From positions 1,488,001 to 1,552,000 of the forward strand of contig NC_002678.2 of NCBI RefSeq assembly GCF_000009625.1: a stretch of 64,000 nucleotides of DNA, in the 5' to 3' direction. The position numbers were made by a program, and so were the translations under genes. This document shows positions 43,894-52,422 of the stretch, in pieces. Below the pieces are notes generated by a model. It ran no database searches, was not told where the DNA came from, and worked only from the letters and a program-made list of their open reading frames with translations. The DNA is from Mesorhizobium japonicum MAFF 303099 (lineage in GTDB: Bacteria; Pseudomonadota; Alphaproteobacteria; Rhizobiales; Rhizobiaceae). Numbering within the stretch: position 1 is the stretch's first letter; each line of letters starts with the position of its first letter.

Positions 43894-44586
43894 ATGAGCC
43901 AGCACGGATACAAGCAGTTCTGCCCGCTATCGATGGCCGCCGAGGTGCTGTGCACCCGCTGGACGATGGTGCTGATGCGCGAATTGGTGGCGGGTTCGAC
44001 CCGCTTCAACGACCTGCGCCGCGGCGTCCCCAAAATGTCGCCGACCCTTCTGTCGCAACGGTTGAAGGAGCTCGAACTGGCAGGGATCGTCGAGCGCAAG
44101 GAGGTGCCGGGCGAGAAAGGCATCTTCGACTACCGGCTGACCGAGGCCGGCCGCGATTTGCGCCCCGTCGTCGAGGCGATGGGCTTTTGGGGGCAGAAAT
44201 GGGTCGAGTCCCGGCTGTCGCTCAAGAACCTCGATCCGTCGCTGCTGATGTGGGACATGCGGCGCAATCTGAACCCCTCGCCACTCCCCGAAGGGCGCAC
44301 GGTGATACAATTTCTGTATCAGGATCTGCCGGCATCCAAACGCTCGTGGTGGCTGATCGTCGAAAAGCACGGCGAAGTCGACCTGTGCTGGTACGATCCG
44401 GGCTTCGATGTCGACCTCTACGTCTCCACCGACCTGCACACGATGACAGCAATCTGGATGGGGTTGCTGACCGTCGAGAAGGCCGGCGGAAAGGTTGCCC
44501 TGACCGGCGACCAGGCTATCGGCAAGAAGATGCAGACCTGGCTCGGGCTCAGCCCGTTCGCGGTGGAGCCCAAACGCGCGGCGTAA
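43894..44586 (+). CDS. HxlR family regulator with C-terminal SCP2-like domain
   Basis: 230 residues. The first 105 form the HxlR winged helix (CPLSMAAEVLCTRWTMVLMREL, then MSPTLLSQRLKELELAGIVER). The rest, from about 125, resembles an SCP2/sterol-carrier-like ligand domain, a known extension in this family. A Cys at residue 10 is a common sensor position in HxlR proteins. Divergent from DUF1330, its likely target. Confidence 0.9.
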   Translation: MSQHGYKQFCPLSMAAEVLCTRWTMVLMRELVAGSTRFNDLRRGVPKMSPTLLSQRLKELELAGIVERKEVPGEKGIFDYRLTEAGRDLRPVVEAMGFWGQKWVESRLSLKNLDPSLLMWDMRRNLNPSPLPEGRTVIQFLYQDLPASKRSWWLIVEKHGEVDLCWYDPGFDVDLYVSTDLHTMTAIWMGLLTVEKAGGKVALTGDQAIGKKMQTWLGLSPFAVEPKRAA

Positions 44587-44635
44587 ATGATACCGCAATG
44601 AGTATTTGCCGCTGCCTTGTCGGTCTGGCGCCGGC

Positions 44636-45037
44636 TCAGGCGCGCTTGCGCTCCCTATCATTCGCAAGGTGATAGGGTTGCACGAGGACTTCGGCAGGAA
44701 TGTTCCATTCCTTGTTCAGCTTGAAGACCATATCCAGTGTCAGAGCCCGCTTTCTGTTCAGCACCTCGGTTGCCCGAGGCGATGACCCGATCACCTCAGC
44801 CAGAGCCTTTCGCGACAGGTTGAACAGTTGCATGTGCGACTGAATAGCTTCAACGGGATCGGGCGCTTCGATCGGGTAGTGCTTATCCTCATAAGCCTCG
44901 ATCAGCGTTGCCAGAACATCGAAGCGGTCACCATCGAGAGAGCCGACCTCTGGCTCATTCTCGAAATATTTGGTGATTTCGGCGATCGCCCAATCATAAT
45001 CGGCTTCGGTCTTAATGGGTCGAATATTCTCCATCAC
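44636..45037 (-). CDS. higA: HigA-type antitoxin
   Basis: 133 residues, matching the longer HigA antitoxins that contain an N-terminal toxin-binding part (IRPIKTEADYDWAIAEI) and a C-terminal XRE helix-turn-helix (LSRKALAEVIGSSPRATEVLNRKRALT). It neutralises HigB and represses the operon. Its ATG overlaps the higB stop (ATGATGG region), so translation is coupled. Convergent with the HxlR gene on the left. Confidence 0.92.
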   Translation of the reverse strand: MMENIRPIKTEADYDWAIAEITKYFENEPEVGSLDGDRFDVLATLIEAYEDKHYPIEAPDPVEAIQSHMQLFNLSRKALAEVIGSSPRATEVLNRKRALTLDMVFKLNKEWNIPAEVLVQPYHLANDRERKRA

Positions 45038-45330
45038 ACCTTCTCCGGATCAACCTTGTCATACTCTTTATGCGTCCCGACGAATTTGATCAGAACGCGG
45101 TGAAACTTGTAGGCGACGTGGACAATCAAACGGTATTTATTGCCGCCAATGTCGAAAATGACGCGATTGTCGCCCACGAAATCGACTGTCGCTCCAAACG
45201 CATCCTTGATGTCGGCCGGGGTCTTCCAATCAGCATTGCTGACAGCCACATACCAAGCCGTCAAAGGAGCTTCGGCGTGATTGTGTTTGGCCCAAAAAAC
45301 CTTCAGCGCTTTCTTGGCGATGATCTGCAC
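45034..45330 (-). CDS. higB: HigB-type mRNA-interferase toxin
   Basis: 98 residues from a GTG at 45330; the frame opens earlier but runs through the operators. RelE-like fold, HigB branch: MQIIAKKALKVFWAKHNHAE, then FDIGGNKYRLIVHVAYKFHRVLIKFVGTHKEYDKVD, which is the family signature. It cleaves translated mRNA on the ribosome. The order toxin-antitoxin is usual for higBA. A -10-like TATATC ends only 6 nt before the GTG, so the mRNA may be nearly leaderless. Confidence 0.92.
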   Translation of the reverse strand: MQIIAKKALKVFWAKHNHAEAPLTAWYVAVSNADWKTPADIKDAFGATVDFVGDNRVIFDIGGNKYRLIVHVAYKFHRVLIKFVGTHKEYDKVDPEKV

Positions 45331-45346
45331 GGCTTGATATAGCAAC

Positions 45347-45386
45347 TTCCCAAATTGGGAACAAGTGAAAATTCCCAATCTGGGAA
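45347..45386. promoter_or_regulatory. twin HigA operator boxes
   Basis: TTCCCAAATTGGGAA (45347-45361) and TTCCCAATCTGGGAA (45372-45386), centres 25 bp apart. On the minus strand TTGTTC-N17-TATATC forms a core promoter whose spacer contains the first box, so bound HigA would block transcription. Confidence 0.75.
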
Positions 45387-45461
45387 GAACCCGTGCGAGG
45401 CATCCTGACAGTTGTCAGGAAACGGGTGGCGAGGCCGGCTTCCGGCGGCTTCAATGCGGCC

Positions 45462-46577
45462 ATGTTCATCACCCTGGCCAAGAATCTGAAATCCACCCCA
45501 CTGCCGGTCACCGACAATCCGCGGTGGGCGCGCATTGTCGCGCGCGACAAGTCGGCGGACGGCGAGTTCTGGTATTCGGTGGCGACGACCGGCGTCTACT
45601 GCCGGCCCTCCTGCCCGTCGCGGCGCGCCAACCCCGCCAATGTCCAGCTGCACGACACGCTGGCTCAGGCGAAGGCGACCGGCTTTCGCGCCTGCCGGCG
45701 CTGTAACCCGGATGGTCCCTCGCTGGAGGCTGGCAATGCCGCGATGGTCGCCGACGCCTGCCGCAGGATCGAACAGAGCGAGGAAGAGCCATCGCTCGGC
45801 GAACTGGCTGATGCCGCCGGCCGCAGCGCCGGCTATTTCCACCGCGTCTTCAAGGCAATCACCGGGCTGACGCCGAAGGACTATGCTGCCGCACACCGCG
45901 CCGCCCGGGTCCGCCAGGGTCTCGAAGACGGCGCCAGCGTCACAGTGGCGATCTACGATGCCGGCTTCAACTCAAGCGGACGCTTCTACGAGAAATCCAC
46001 CGGCATGCTCGGCATGACGCCGACGCGCTACCGTGCGGGCGGCGCCAATGAGGATATACGCTTCGCCGTCGGCCAGACCTCGCTCGGCGCCATACTGGTC
46101 GCGTCGAGCCGCAAGGGCGTCGCCTCGATCCTGCTCGGTGACGATCCGGACGCGCTGGTGCGCGACCTGCAGGACCGTTTCCCCAGGGCGCGGCTGATCG
46201 GCGGCGACCGCGACTACGAAGCGCTTGTCGCCCGCGTCGTCGGTTTCGTCGAGTCCCCACAGCTCGGCCTCGACCTGCCGCTCGACGTGCGCGGCACCGC
46301 ATTCCAGCAGCGCGTCTGGCAGGCCTTGCAGGACATCCCGGTCGGCGGCACGGTGTCCTATGCCGAGATCGCCGAGCGCATCGGCTCACCCAGAGCAACC
46401 CGCGCCATCGCAGCCGCCTGCGCCGCCAATGCGCACGCGGTCGCCATTCCCTGCCACCGCGTGATCCGCAAGGACGGCGCGCTGTCCGGCTACGCCTGGG
46501 GCGCCGAGCGCAAGCACGCGCTGATTGAACGCGAGGCCGGCGGATCGGCGCGGGCCCACCGGTCCTCGCGGGCCTGA
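45462..46577 (+). CDS. ada: bifunctional transcriptional activator / methylated-DNA methyltransferase Ada
   Basis: 371 residues from the ATG at 45462. The N-terminal zinc domain has the phosphotriester-accepting site in GVYCRPSC (Cys47, Cys51) and ACRRC; an AraC-type helix-turn-helix follows (RSAGYFHRVFKAITGLTPKDY); the C-terminal methyltransferase has the acceptor Cys331 in AIPCHRVI. It repairs O6-methylguanine and, once methylated, activates repair genes. It heads a cluster with a small protein, a second methyltransferase and a 2OG-Fe(II) oxygenase. Confidence 0.95.
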   Translation: MFITLAKNLKSTPLPVTDNPRWARIVARDKSADGEFWYSVATTGVYCRPSCPSRRANPANVQLHDTLAQAKATGFRACRRCNPDGPSLEAGNAAMVADACRRIEQSEEEPSLGELADAAGRSAGYFHRVFKAITGLTPKDYAAAHRAARVRQGLEDGASVTVAIYDAGFNSSGRFYEKSTGMLGMTPTRYRAGGANEDIRFAVGQTSLGAILVASSRKGVASILLGDDPDALVRDLQDRFPRARLIGGDRDYEALVARVVGFVESPQLGLDLPLDVRGTAFQQRVWQALQDIPVGGTVSYAEIAERIGSPRATRAIAAACAANAHAVAIPCHRVIRKDGALSGYAWGAERKHALIEREAGGSARAHRSSRA

Positions 46578-46589
46578 CGAGGACCGGCG

Positions 46590-46808
46590 ATGCGCACGAT
46601 GGCAAGGTCATCCGCCGCCGGTGCGAACAGCCAGATCGCCAACGGTGCTGCCATCGACGCGAAGTCACAGGTCTTGGCCGCCATCGGCGAACTGGTCGAT
46701 GCCGGCAAGGCCGAGTGGAGCCGTACTGCGAGTGGCGAGATCGAACTGCGGCTGTTGTCGGGTGAGGTTTTCCTGCTGGGTGAGGTGTCCGTCACGCGTG
46801 TCGCATGA
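46590..46808 (+). CDS. small hypothetical protein in the ada cluster
   Basis: 72 residues from the ATG at 46590, with GAGG upstream, 12 bp after ada. The C-terminal half (GKAEWSRTASGEIELRLLSGEVFLLGE) looks like a beta-rich unit. No family is recognised. Tight spacing suggests co-transcription with ada and a link to alkylation stress. Confidence 0.55.
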   Translation: MRTMARSSAAGANSQIANGAAIDAKSQVLAAIGELVDAGKAEWSRTASGEIELRLLSGEVFLLGEVSVTRVA

Positions 46809-46954
46809 ACATCTTCAAAATCAGCTCTCGTAGGGTGCTTACCTTGGCATCGCTAGCCCCTCAAACCCTGAGATTTGAATTTGAAAGCAAGCATCGGAGT
46901 GAGGGACGCAAGGCACGCGGCTAGGGTTCAAGCACAAACACAGGAGCGAAGACA

Positions 46955-47509
46955 ATGAACCCGATACAAACCCACATGCCGACGACAGCCCGCAACACCG
47001 CCACCCTCGACACCGTCGCCTACGCCGTCGGCCAATCGGCGATCGGCAAGATCCTGGCGGCGCGCAGCGCGATCGGGGTCTGCGCCATCCTGATCGGCTC
47101 CGACGCCGAGGCGCTGGAGCAGGACCTCGCCGACCGTTTCCCCGGCAAGGTGCTGGTCGAAGACGAGGCCGCCCTGCGCGGCGATCTCGCGGCGATTGCC
47201 CGCTTCATCGAAACGCCCGGCGCCGGCCTTGGCCTGCCGCTCGACATGCGCAACGGCACGCCGTTCCAGCAAAGAGTGTGGGAGGTGTTGCGCGCCATCC
47301 CCTGTGGCGCCACCATCACCTACACCGCGCTTGCCCGGCGCCTTGGCCGGCCGAACGGCGCGCGTGCCGTGGCGACCGCCTGTGCCGCCAACGCCATCGC
47401 GCTCGGCATTCCCTGCCACCGCGTTGTCCGTGCCGACGGCACGCTGTCGGGCTACCGCTGGGGCATCGAACGCAAGCGCGCTTTGCTCGATAAGGAGGCC
47501 GCGATATGA
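46955..47509 (+). CDS. methylated-DNA--protein-cysteine methyltransferase (Ogt-like)
   Basis: 184 residues, a stand-alone methyltransferase domain with an N-terminal variable part. FQQRVWEVLRAIPCGATITY and the acceptor Cys154 in GIPCHRVVRADG are clear, as is the DNA-binding GRPNGARAVATACAAN. It removes O6-alkyl groups from guanine in a suicide reaction. Its sequence parallels the C-terminal domain of Ada next door, so it may be an old duplicate. 4-nt overlap with the oxygenase gene. Confidence 0.93.
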   Translation: MNPIQTHMPTTARNTATLDTVAYAVGQSAIGKILAARSAIGVCAILIGSDAEALEQDLADRFPGKVLVEDEAALRGDLAAIARFIETPGAGLGLPLDMRNGTPFQQRVWEVLRAIPCGATITYTALARRLGRPNGARAVATACAANAIALGIPCHRVVRADGTLSGYRWGIERKRALLDKEAAI

Positions 47510-48249
47510 ACGCCCACGCCAAGGTTGCCGCACCCGTTGTGGAAGCCGCCGAAACACGCGTCGCCACTTACGACTGGCCGGCGCTGGCCGCCGAACTCGA
47601 CGGCTTCGGCTGCGCGGTGATGGAAAAGCTGCTCACGCCCGAAGAGTGCCGGCAGATCGCCGGCCTCTACATCAAGGAACAACATTTCCGCAGCCACATC
47701 CACATGGCCAGGCACGGTTTCGGTAAGGGCGAGTATCGCTACTTCCGCTATCCCTTGCCGGATCTGCTCGGCGGGTTGCGCAGCGCGCTCTATCCCAGGC
47801 TGGGCGAGGTCGCCAACCGCTGGAACGAGCGCATGGCGATCCCGCTGCGCTACCCCGCCACGCATGCCGATTTTCTCGACCAGTGCCACGCCGCCGGCCA
47901 GGTCAGGCCGACGCCGCTTCTGCTGCAATATGTCCCCGGCGACTTCAACTGCCTGCACCAGGACCTCTATGGCGACCTCGCCTTTCCCCTGCAGGTGGCG
48001 ATCCTGCTCTCCGAGCCGGGCAAGGATTTCACCGGCGGCGAGTTCGCGCTGACCGAGCAGCGGCCGCGCATGCAGAGCCGGGTCGAGGTGGTGCCCTTGC
48101 GCCAGGGCGACGCCGTGGCCTTCGCCGTCCACAACCGGCCGGTGCAGGGAACGAAAGGCAACTACCGCGTCAACCTGCGCCACGGCGTCAGCCGCCTGCG
48201 CTCAGGCATGCGCCACACGGTCGGCATCATCTTCCACGACGCGAGGTGA
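47506..48249 (+). CDS. 2OG-Fe(II) oxygenase in the alkylation-repair cluster
   Basis: 247 residues. A double-stranded beta-helix dioxygenase: the iron motif is H151-Q-D153 in CLHQDLYGD, with the distal His in AVHNRPVQG and the 2-oxoglutarate Arg in KGNYRVNLRHGVSRL. It is not AlkB by overall sequence; it resembles the prolyl-hydroxylase-like family. Its ATG overlaps the methyltransferase stop (ATGA), so expression is coupled. By position it may repair or modify alkylated substrates, but this is inference. Confidence 0.88.
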   Translation: MNAHAKVAAPVVEAAETRVATYDWPALAAELDGFGCAVMEKLLTPEECRQIAGLYIKEQHFRSHIHMARHGFGKGEYRYFRYPLPDLLGGLRSALYPRLGEVANRWNERMAIPLRYPATHADFLDQCHAAGQVRPTPLLLQYVPGDFNCLHQDLYGDLAFPLQVAILLSEPGKDFTGGEFALTEQRPRMQSRVEVVPLRQGDAVAFAVHNRPVQGTKGNYRVNLRHGVSRLRSGMRHTVGIIFHDAR

Positions 48250-48258
48250 AGTGCCGGC

Positions 48259-49161
48259 TCACGTCTCCCAATAGGGCGGATCGCCAAAGGCATCGCGTAG
48301 CCATGCGGTGAGCGCTCGCAGTTTGGCGGATCCGCGCCTGTCCTCGGGACAGGCGATATAGATGGTGGCCCCTTCAGGCTCGGCGCCGACATCGATGACC
48401 GTCAATCGCTTGTCGGCGATCTCGGTCCGGATGAAATAGGCGGGGAGCAGCGCCAGGCCGAGGCCGGCAAGCGCGGCGTCGCGCATCAAGATCCCATTGT
48501 TGACGCGCAACGCGGTTACCGGGCGGATCGTCACCAGCCGCCGCGAAATCTTGAACCGCCAATCGGCGGCACCGCGGATGGAATAGATGATGCCCTTGTG
48601 GCGTTTCAGGTCGTCGGTGGTCGCCGGCAATCCGAACCGCTCGACATAGTCCGGCGAGGCCACCAGGAAGCGACGGCTGGAAGCCAGCTTCTTGACGATG
48701 ACAGGTCCGCCATCGACGACCGGCCCGTGACGCACAATGGCATCGTAGCCATCGGCCACCATGCTGACGAAACGATCGTCGACATCAAGCGTCAGTTCGA
48801 TCCCCGGGTGCCTGGCCAGGAAGCCGTACAGCGCCGGGCCGAGATGGAGGATGCCGAAACTGGTCGGCGCGGATATCCTGAGCGGTCCGGCGAGTTCGCC
48901 GCGATCCTCGGCGATTTCGGCTTTCGCATCGGCCACCTCCTGCATGATGCGCTTGGCGCGCTCGTAAAAACCGCGCCCCGCTTCGGTGATGAAGAGTTTG
49001 CGGGTGGTGCGGTCCAGCAATCTCGTGCCAAGGCTGCGCTCGAGTTCCGACAGCCGCTCGCTGATGACAGATTTGGACAGGCCCATGCGCCTGGCCGCCT
49101 CGCTGATCGAGCCGGATTCCGTGACGGCGACAAACGCGGCGGCGGCTTCAAGCTTTAGCAT
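48259..49161 (-). CDS. LysR family transcriptional regulator
   Basis: 300 residues with the LysR helix-turn-helix (FVAVTESGSISEAARRMGLSKSVISERLSELE) and a CrgA-like effector domain (GPLRISAPTSFGILHLGPAL). Divergent from the secreted alpha/beta hydrolase at 49279, which is the likely target; a short palindrome GGCAC-G-GTGCC (49215-49225) lies between them. Confidence 0.94.
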   Translation of the reverse strand: MLKLEAAAAFVAVTESGSISEAARRMGLSKSVISERLSELERSLGTRLLDRTTRKLFITEAGRGFYERAKRIMQEVADAKAEIAEDRGELAGPLRISAPTSFGILHLGPALYGFLARHPGIELTLDVDDRFVSMVADGYDAIVRHGPVVDGGPVIVKKLASSRRFLVASPDYVERFGLPATTDDLKRHKGIIYSIRGAADWRFKISRRLVTIRPVTALRVNNGILMRDAALAGLGLALLPAYFIRTEIADKRLTVIDVGAEPEGATIYIACPEDRRGSAKLRALTAWLRDAFGDPPYWET

Positions 49162-49278
49162 TGTTCGGCTTTCCCGAATTCACAATCAGGCGACCGACGC
49201 CTAACGAAACCAAGGGCACGGTGCCATAGTTGAAAGGACCGCGATACACGCGGCGGTGACAAAATCTTGGGGTAATTC

Positions 49279-50196
49279 ATGATGTTTCGTCCTTTGGTTA
49301 TCGTGCTTGGTCTGCTGTCGCTCGCCGCGCCGGCCTCGGCGCGCGTGATCCCGTTTCCGACGGGCTTCAAGGCGCAGTCGATCGCGACCAACGGCACCAG
49401 CCTCTATGTGCGCGTCGGCGGCAAGGGTCCCGCCGTCATCCTGCTGCACGGCTTCGCCGACACCGGCGACATGTGGGCGCCGGTCGCGATAAAGCTGATG
49501 AAGGATCACATGGTGATCGTGCCGGACCTGCGCGGCATGGGCCTTTCGGCGCATCCGGACGGCGGCTACACCAAGAAGAACCAGGCGCTCGACATCGCCG
49601 GCGTGATGGACGCGCTGAAGATCGACAAGGCCGAGCTGGTGACGCACGACATCGGCAACATGGTCGGCTATGCACTGGCCGCGCAGTATCCCAAGCGCAT
49701 CACCAAATGGGTTGTCATCGACGCGCCGCTGCCGGGCATAGGTGACTGGGACAAGATCAAGCAAAGCCCGCTGCTCTGGCACTTCAACTTCCGGGGCCCC
49801 GACATGGAGCGTCTGGTCGCGGGCCGCGAGCGCATCTACCTCGACCGCTTCTACAACGAACTGTCGGCCGACCCGAAGAAGATCGACGAGGCGACGCGCG
49901 TCCACTATGCAAAACTCTATGCACGGCCGCATGCCATGCATGACGCGTTCGAACAGTTCAAGGCATTCGACCAGGACGCCATCGACAACCAGGCGATGCT
50001 TGCCACCGGCGGCAAATTGCCCATGCCGGTGCTGGCGGCCGGCGCGGAGAAATCGGCGGGCACGACACAGGCCGACACCCTGCGTTTCGTCGCGTCGGAC
50101 GTGACGGGGGCCATCGTGCCGGCATCCGGCCATTGGATCATGGAAGAAAACCCGGATGCCACGGTCAAGCTCATCACCGATTTCCTCTCCAGGTAA
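49279..50196 (+). CDS. secreted alpha/beta hydrolase (epoxide hydrolase/haloalkane dehalogenase-like)
   Basis: 305 residues with GGGG upstream and a signal peptide (LVIVLGLLSLAAPASA). The hydrolase core shows VILLHGFADTGDMW (oxyanion loop), the nucleophile elbow VTHDIGNMVGY with Asp124 rather than Ser, and SGHWIMEE with the catalytic His. An Asp nucleophile fits epoxide hydrolases and dehalogenases. Directly after its stop lies a remnant of a second alpha/beta hydrolase. Confidence 0.88.
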   Translation: MMFRPLVIVLGLLSLAAPASARVIPFPTGFKAQSIATNGTSLYVRVGGKGPAVILLHGFADTGDMWAPVAIKLMKDHMVIVPDLRGMGLSAHPDGGYTKKNQALDIAGVMDALKIDKAELVTHDIGNMVGYALAAQYPKRITKWVVIDAPLPGIGDWDKIKQSPLLWHFNFRGPDMERLVAGRERIYLDRFYNELSADPKKIDEATRVHYAKLYARPHAMHDAFEQFKAFDQDAIDNQAMLATGGKLPMPVLAAGAEKSAGTTQADTLRFVASDVTGAIVPASGHWIMEENPDATVKLITDFLSR

Positions 50197-50197
50197 C

Positions 50198-50314
50198 AAC
50201 AGCAAGGCGATCGGCGCTGACGTGACCGAGCTTGCGACCAGCCACGTTCCCATGCTCTCCAAACCGCGCGAAGTCGCAGATGTCATTCTGGCGGCCGCGG
50301 ACTCGGTGAAATAA
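50198..50314 (+). pseudogene. C-terminal remnant of another alpha/beta hydrolase
   Basis: 38 codons begin 1 bp after the previous stop and end in TAA: SKAIGADVTELATSHVPMLS, then PREVADVILAAA. TSHVPMLS with its His and the REVADVI helix are the usual tail of serine alpha/beta hydrolases. There is no start, nucleophile or upstream part. Most likely the residue of a deletion between tandem hydrolase genes. Confidence 0.65.
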
Positions 50315-50358
50315 GCGGGAAAGCCGATCCCAGCGACAGGGCACTGCCGACAAATCCA

Positions 50359-51285
50359 TCAGCCGTCGGCAGCCACCATCTCCAGGATCCAGGGGCAGGC
50401 ATAATAATCGGCAATGCGGTTGATGATGCCTCCGTCGGCATGGATGCGCACGAAATATGCTGGCCGCCAGACCTCGCCATGCAGCCTGTCGACGACCAGC
50501 ACGGCCTCCCCTTCGATCGTGTCCGGCCGCATGCGCCAGGGCTCGCCGCGGTCGTACTCGACGAAATAGGGCGAGTCGGAGAGCAGGCCATTGTAGCAGT
50601 CCGAAACCCGCAGCCGGGCGTCGGCGCTGGTCAGCGCCCGCACCCCGTCCCAGTCCCTGGCATTGAAGAGCTCGACATAGCGGCCGAGCAGCCGCTCCAG
50701 TTCAGGGTCGTGCGCGGGTGCCGCGACCGGTTGCGCCGGCAAGGCGGCGAGCTTGGCCCGGCCGCGATTGAGCGCCGACTTGACGCCGCCCGATGTCGAG
50801 CCGACCAGGCCGGCGATCTCCTCAAGCGAATGGTCGAAGACATCCTTGAGCAGCACGCAGGCGCGCTCCTTCGGCGGCAGGTGCACAACCAGCCTTTCGA
50901 TGGCGCGGCCGGCGCCCGGGCCGGCGGGCTCGACAGGCAGCACGATCTCATCGCTGGCATAGCCTGCTTCGGCCTTGAGCCGCGTGCGGCGGGTGCGGAT
51001 GAAGTCGATGCACCTGTTATGGGCGATGCGGAACAGCCACGGCCGCAGCGCCTGTGTATCGTCGAGCAGCCCGATCTTGCGATAGGCCTCGAACAGCGCC
51101 TCCTGCATGATGTCCTCTCCGTCGAGGGCCGAGCCGGTCATGCGCGCGCAATAGCGGTGGAGACGGACGCGCAAATGCGAGACCGTCTCCAGGAACGCCC
51201 TGTAGCGCATGTCGAAAAGGCCTTCGGGATCGAGGCGCGGCTCGATGCGCCTCATCTCAGGGGAATTGCGGATCTGCTGGTTCAT
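50359..51285 (-). CDS. ECF sigma factor with SnoaL-like C-terminal domain
   Basis: 308 residues. Sigma2 is seen in LDGEDIMQEALFEAYRKI and FRIAHNRCIDFIRTR, and sigma4 in FDHSLEEIAGLVGSTSGGVKSALNRGRAKL. The last 110 residues (LERLLGRYVELFNARDWDG, ending PAYFVRIHADGGIINRI) form a SnoaL/NTF2-like domain, known from the ECF41/SigJ-like groups where it controls activity without a membrane anti-sigma factor. The nearby esterase, NmrA-like and reductase genes may form its regulon. No matching promoter motif was identified. Confidence 0.88.
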   Translation of the reverse strand: MNQQIRNSPEMRRIEPRLDPEGLFDMRYRAFLETVSHLRVRLHRYCARMTGSALDGEDIMQEALFEAYRKIGLLDDTQALRPWLFRIAHNRCIDFIRTRRTRLKAEAGYASDEIVLPVEPAGPGAGRAIERLVVHLPPKERACVLLKDVFDHSLEEIAGLVGSTSGGVKSALNRGRAKLAALPAQPVAAPAHDPELERLLGRYVELFNARDWDGVRALTSADARLRVSDCYNGLLSDSPYFVEYDRGEPWRMRPDTIEGEAVLVVDRLHGEVWRPAYFVRIHADGGIINRIADYYACPWILEMVAADG

Positions 51286-51366
51286 CGCGGCGCGTCGCTC
51301 AGCCTTGCCGCAGCATCGCGCAAGCGCCGCGCATCCACAAGCACCAAGTGCGACCCGAGCCCATGC

Positions 51367-52317
51367 CTACGCCGCCCTGCCGGCAACCTTGTCGCTGACG
51401 GCGTTATCACCGGCATCCGGCAGCCCAAGCCTCGGCCGCACCCAGGCGGCCAAGCGGCCGATCGCGTCATCGGCTTCCGGCGCCCGGCCGGCCATCATCT
51501 GGAAGGAGTGCAGCATGTCGTCGAAGATGTCGAGGCGCGTCTCGACGCCAGCCTGCCGCGCGCGCTCGGCGAACATGCGGCTTTCGTCGACCAGCGTCTC
51601 ATCGGCGCCGGCCTGCAGGAAGACTGGCGGAAAGCCACTCAAATCGGCATAGAGCGGGCTGACCTCCGGATCCAGCCGATCGTAGTCGCCGATGAAGCTG
51701 GTCACCAGCCAGTCGACGCCGCCCTTGGCGAAGAAAGGATCCTTTTCGCGGTTGGTTTCATAGCTGGCAGCGGTCAGCGCCATGTCGAACCAGCCGGAGA
51801 TGATCAGCGTGGCGGCGGGCAGCGGACGCTCCTGCGCCCGCAGCCGCTGCAGCACGCCATAGGTCAGCACCGCGCCGCAGGAATCTGCGGCAAGCGCGAT
51901 CCGCCTGGTGTCGAAGTCCTGGTCGATGAGCCAGTCCCAGGCTGCCATCGCCGCCTCGAGCTGGGCCGGATACTTGGCCTGGCTGGCCAGCGGATAGCCA
52001 TACAGCAAGGCCCGGCAGCCGACGGCCTTGGCCAGATGACCGACCAGCTTGCGGTGGGTGTAGATCGAGCCGCCGAGGAAGCCGCCGCCATGCGCATAAA
52101 ACAGCACGCGCCGCTCGTCGGCGCCCTTCGGCACGACCCATAGCCCAGGCACGCCGCCGGCATCCACCTCGATATAGTCGACGCCGCCGGGTTCGCCGGT
52201 CAGCGCCGTCCAACTGCTATCGTTGAACTCAACGAACGCCTGCGGGCTCAGTTTGCCGGCATTGGCGCCGATCGCCGCGTAGTGGTTCCTGTTTGCCTCG
52301 CTCTCGATGCTCGCCAT
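51367..52317 (-). CDS. alpha/beta hydrolase, hormone-sensitive lipase family esterase
   Basis: 316 residues. The family HGGG oxyanion motif is present in FYAHGGGFLGGS. The nucleophile elbow reads AADSCGAVL in place of the usual GDSAGG, with Ser kept. The acid lies in LQAGADETLVDES and the base in DDMLHSFQMMAG. Likely a cytosolic carboxylesterase. 81 bp upstream of the sigma factor in the same direction. Confidence 0.9.
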   Translation of the reverse strand: MASIESEANRNHYAAIGANAGKLSPQAFVEFNDSSWTALTGEPGGVDYIEVDAGGVPGLWVVPKGADERRVLFYAHGGGFLGGSIYTHRKLVGHLAKAVGCRALLYGYPLASQAKYPAQLEAAMAAWDWLIDQDFDTRRIALAADSCGAVLTYGVLQRLRAQERPLPAATLIISGWFDMALTAASYETNREKDPFFAKGGVDWLVTSFIGDYDRLDPEVSPLYADLSGFPPVFLQAGADETLVDESRMFAERARQAGVETRLDIFDDMLHSFQMMAGRAPEADDAIGRLAAWVRPRLGLPDAGDNAVSDKVAGRAA

Positions 52318-52422
52318 GATGCTCTCCTGGTTATGGATCGCGGACCGCGCGACCTTTCGAGAAGCAAAGACGGACGGGCTGACAAAAAGGATACGTCGCC
52401 GCGGACGATTTTTCCGCCCCGG

